DNA from: Pseudomonadota bacterium
GTDB taxonomy: Bacteria > Pseudomonadota > Alphaproteobacteria > Rhodobacterales > Rhodobacteraceae
Length of the DNA: 13,162 nucleotides
Assembly: GCA_022573605.1 (NCBI GenBank)
Contig: JACZTQ010000057.1
Span: 1 to 13,162, forward strand
Direction: 5' to 3'
Each line of letters opens with the position of its first letter. The first letter of the stretch is position 1. Below, in pieces: positions 11,515-13,162 of this stretch. Both the position numbers and the translations under genes were made by a program. The notes under the pieces were generated by a model. That model did no database searches and was not told where the DNA came from. It worked only from the letters and a program-made list of their open reading frames with translations.

Positions 11515-11892
11515 ATGACCACGACGATCTTCGTTTGCGATACCTGCCGCTGGACGGTGGCGGACAAGACCGCGCCCTGCGGGCGGACCGGGGGCGAGAT
11601 CCTGGCCGCCCATGTCGAGCGCCTCGCCGCAGGGCTCGAAGGGGTCGAGGTGCGCCGCCAGTCCTGCCTGATGGGCTGCGAGCGCCACTGCAACACGGCG
11701 GTGTGCGCGCCGGGCAAGCTGAGCTATGTTCTGGGCGCGTTCACACCCGGCGAGGAGGCGGCGGCGGCGGTGGTGGCATACGCTTGCCTGCATCGTGACA
11801 GCGAGACGGGCCAGGTGCCGTTCCGGCAGTGGCCCAAGGCCGTGAAGGGGCATTTCATGGCGCGAATCCCCGCCATCGGAGGAGAGGGCTGA
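11515..11892 (+). CDS. DUF1636-type Cys-rich (ferredoxin-like) metal-binding protein
   Basis: The 125-residue protein starts MTTTIFVCDTCRW, has Cys at 8, 11 and 22, and then the dense motif QSCLMGCERHCNTAVCAPGK (49-68) with Cys51, 55, 59 and 64. It matches the DUF1636 family, small proteins of thioredoxin-like [2Fe-2S] ferredoxin style often found in cobalamin and metal-chaperone gene neighbourhoods. ATG at 11515 is chosen because upstream in-frame residues are low-quality and the conserved Cys motif follows at once. The gene ends five bases before the cobT start, so the two are cotranscribed. It could carry electrons for a reductive corrin step or bind a metal; its reaction is not established. 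The C-terminal HFMARIPAIGG lacks motifs I recognise. Confidence 0.85.
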   Translation: MTTTIFVCDTCRWTVADKTAPCGRTGGEILAAHVERLAAGLEGVEVRRQSCLMGCERHCNTAVCAPGKLSYVLGAFTPGEEAAAAVVAYACLHRDSETGQVPFRQWPKAVKGHFMARIPAIGGEG

Positions 11893-11897
11893 GAGAG

Positions 11898-12941
11898 ATG
11901 CTTCAGGACACCACGATCGCCGCGCCCGATGCCGCCTTGGGCGATGCCGTGCGGCACGCCATCGACGTCAAGACCAAGCCGCCCGGCAGCCTCGGCCGGA
12001 TCGAGGCGCTGGCCTTGCAGATGGCGCTGGCGCAGGGCACCGAGCGGCCGCTGGCCGACCCGGCGCGGCTGTTCATCTTCGCCGGCGATCACGGCATTGT
12101 CGCCGAGGGGGTCTCGGCCTGGCCGCAGGAGGTGACGGCGCAGATGGTGCTGAACTTCCTCGCCGGCGGCGCGGCGTCCACCGTGTTCGCGCGGGCCAAC
12201 GGGGCCGAGGTGACGGTGGTGGATGCCGGCGTCGCCACCGAGCTGGCGGATGCGCCGGGGCTGGTGCGGGCGGGGATCCGCAAGGGTACGAGGAACGCCG
12301 CCGTCGAGGACGCGCTGACGGGCGACGAGGTGGGCCGGGCCTTGGCATTCGGCGCCGGGCTGGCGGGGCAAGCGGTGGCGGACGGGGCGCGGGTGATCGC
12401 GCTCGGCGAGATGGGGATCGGCAACACCTCGGCCGCGTCCCTGATCGCCCATGCGGTGGCCGGGATCGATCTCGGCGTGCTGATCGGGCCGGGGGCGGGG
12501 CTGGACGCAAACGGGATCGACCGCAAGCTCGGCGTGCTGGCCCGCGCCGCGGCGCGCCGCCCGGGGCCGCTGTTCGCCGCCGATGCGCTGGCGGCGTTCG
12601 GCGGGCTGGAGATCGCGGCGATGGCGGGAGCGCTGATCGGCGCCGCCTCGCGCGGCGCGGTGGTGCTGGTGGACGGGTTCATCGCCACGGCCGCCGCGCT
12701 GGCGGCGCTGGCGGCGCGGCCCGAGGCCAAGCCCTATTGCGTCTTCGCCCACCGCTCGAAGGAGCCGGGGCACGTGCGGATGCTGGACTGGCTCGGGGTC
12801 GAGCCGCTGATCGATCTGGACCTGCGCCTCGGCGAGGGCACCGGGGCGCTGCTGGCGCTGCCGCTGTTGCGCTCGGCCTGCGCCATGCTGAACGAGATGG
12901 CGACCTTCGAGAGCGCGGGGGTTTCGGGAAAGGACGGATGA
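11898..12941 (+). CDS. cobT: CobT, nicotinate-nucleotide--dimethylbenzimidazole phosphoribosyltransferase
   Basis: This 347-residue enzyme transfers phosphoribose from nicotinate mononucleotide to dimethylbenzimidazole, making alpha-ribazole phosphate for the lower ligand. Motifs are KPPGSLGRIEALA (27-39), FIFAGDHGIVAEGVSAWPQE (59-78), ALGEMGIGNTSAAS (168-181), LFAADALAAFGGLEIAAM (225-242), FAHRSKEPGHVRML (283-296) and RLGEGTGA (310-317), where Glu313 is the expected catalytic base. The ATG at 11898 is preferred over an upstream in-frame ATG at 11829, which would overlap the previous gene by 64 bases and add an unconserved leader; gagagag precedes the chosen start. This is not the CobT subunit of the aerobic CobNST cobaltochelatase, which shares the name. 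The stop overlaps a tiny ORF, with cobS following. Confidence 0.96.
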   Translation: MLQDTTIAAPDAALGDAVRHAIDVKTKPPGSLGRIEALALQMALAQGTERPLADPARLFIFAGDHGIVAEGVSAWPQEVTAQMVLNFLAGGAASTVFARANGAEVTVVDAGVATELADAPGLVRAGIRKGTRNAAVEDALTGDEVGRALAFGAGLAGQAVADGARVIALGEMGIGNTSAASLIAHAVAGIDLGVLIGPGAGLDANGIDRKLGVLARAAARRPGPLFAADALAAFGGLEIAAMAGALIGAASRGAVVLVDGFIATAAALAALAARPEAKPYCVFAHRSKEPGHVRMLDWLGVEPLIDLDLRLGEGTGALLALPLLRSACAMLNEMATFESAGVSGKDG

Positions 12942-13090
12942 TACCGGCTTCCCTTTTCGCATGGCGCGCCGCGCCCGGTGGAACCGCCGCAGCCTCCCCC
13001 CCGGCCCCCCTCCCAGAGGGAGTGGGGGGCGAAATCGGCGGGGGCGGCGCGGTATTGCCGATCGGTTCCGGTAGAGGGGCGTCGGCATGA
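12938..13090 (+). CDS. Doubtful 50-residue ORF spanning repeat copy F
   Basis: An ORF from ATG 12938 overlaps the cobT stop as ATGA and ends in a TGA (13088-13090) that overlaps the cobS ATG in the same way. It begins MIPASLFAWRAAPGG; its middle (SPPAPLPEGVGG) is encoded by the palindromic repeat. No domain is recognised. It may be a chance ORF kept open by the repeat, or a coupling ORF that carries ribosomes from cobT to cobS over the insertion. Confidence 0.25.
   Translation: MIPASLFAWRAAPGGTAAASPPAPLPEGVGGEIGGGGAVLPIGSGRGASA
12992..13030. repeat. GC-rich palindromic repeat, copy F (between cobT and cobS)
   Basis: gccccccctccc-type C-run and ggggagtggggggc-type G-run arms pair around a short loop (cccagaggg core at 13012-13020). 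It lies in the 145-base cobT-cobS gap and resembles copies B to E. In the plus-strand frame open here it encodes the same kind of Pro-rich then Gly-rich peptide. Confidence 0.7.
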
Positions 13091-13162
13091 ACCGGGTCCG
13101 CGACGAGCTGGGGTTGTTTCTCACCGCGGCGGGCTTCCTGACCCGGTTGCCGGTGCCCGGTC
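13087..13162 (+). CDS. cobS: CobS, adenosylcobinamide-GDP ribazoletransferase, 5' end only
   Basis: The last 76 bases encode 25 residues, MNRVRDELGLFLTAAGFLTR then LPVPG, before the window ends. This is the typical beginning of CobS: a short amphipathic start leading into the FLTRLPVP motif at the edge of the first membrane segment. CobS is an inner-membrane enzyme that joins alpha-ribazole phosphate (made via CobT) to adenosylcobinamide-GDP, finishing the nucleotide loop. Placement directly after cobT supports the call. Only the N-terminus is visible. Confidence 0.85.
   Translation, partial: MNRVRDELGLFLTAAGFLTRLPVPG

Noticed and set aside
11676..11690. gccactgcaac resembles a cobalamin-riboswitch box
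   Set aside because: It lies inside the DUF1636 coding sequence within the conserved Cys motif and lacks the other riboswitch segments.
11829..11897. Upstream in-frame ATG for cobT
   Set aside because: It would overlap DUF1636 by 64 bases with an unconserved Arg-rich leader; ATG 11898 has a good purine-rich site and the normal CobT N-terminus.

Overview
This 13.2 kb window is a block of cobalamin (vitamin B12) biosynthesis genes from a very GC-rich bacterium. Protein motifs, gene order and the repeat types point to an alphaproteobacterium, most likely in the Rhodospirillales (Rhodospirillum/Magnetospirillum-like). That placement is inference from gene style, not a database result.

Layout: (1) 1-1308, minus strand: 5' end of cobK (cut by the window edge) and cbiD. 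(2) 1309-1746: divergent, partly AT-rich control region with a REP-like inverted repeat and a perfect 16-bp palindrome. (3) 1747-3994, plus strand: cobA and cobB. (4) 4157-11246, minus strand, one long tightly packed operon read right to left: small His-containing membrane protein, cbiX, DUF559-cobH fusion, cobL (cbiE-cbiT), cobI, cbiG-cobJ fusion, cobM. (5) 11247-11514: second divergent control region. (6) 11515 to the right edge, plus strand: a Cys-rich DUF1636-type protein, cobT, a tiny doubtful ORF and the 5' end of cobS.

Together these genes cover uroporphyrinogen III methylation (CobA), cobalt insertion (CbiX), C20, C17 and C11 methylation (CobI, CobJ, CobM), loss of the two-carbon fragment (CbiG), C1 methylation (CbiD), reduction (CobK), C5/C15 methylation with decarboxylation (CobL), methyl migration (CobH), a,c-amidation (CobB), lower-ligand activation (CobT) and nucleotide-loop assembly (CobS). 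CbiD, CbiG and CbiX are markers of the early-cobalt ('anaerobic') route. No CobG, CobF or CobNST is present in the window, so Cob-style names here do not imply the aerobic route.

The most unusual signal is at 9467-9941. A DUF559 nuclease-like domain is joined in frame to the N-terminus of CobH, and this domain's DNA is flanked by two inverted copies of a GC-rich palindromic repeat. Relatives of this repeat also lie inside cbiG and in intergenic gaps. Almost every gene junction that is not a short overlap carries a palindromic repeat, which suggests these elements have repeatedly invaded an otherwise compact cluster.
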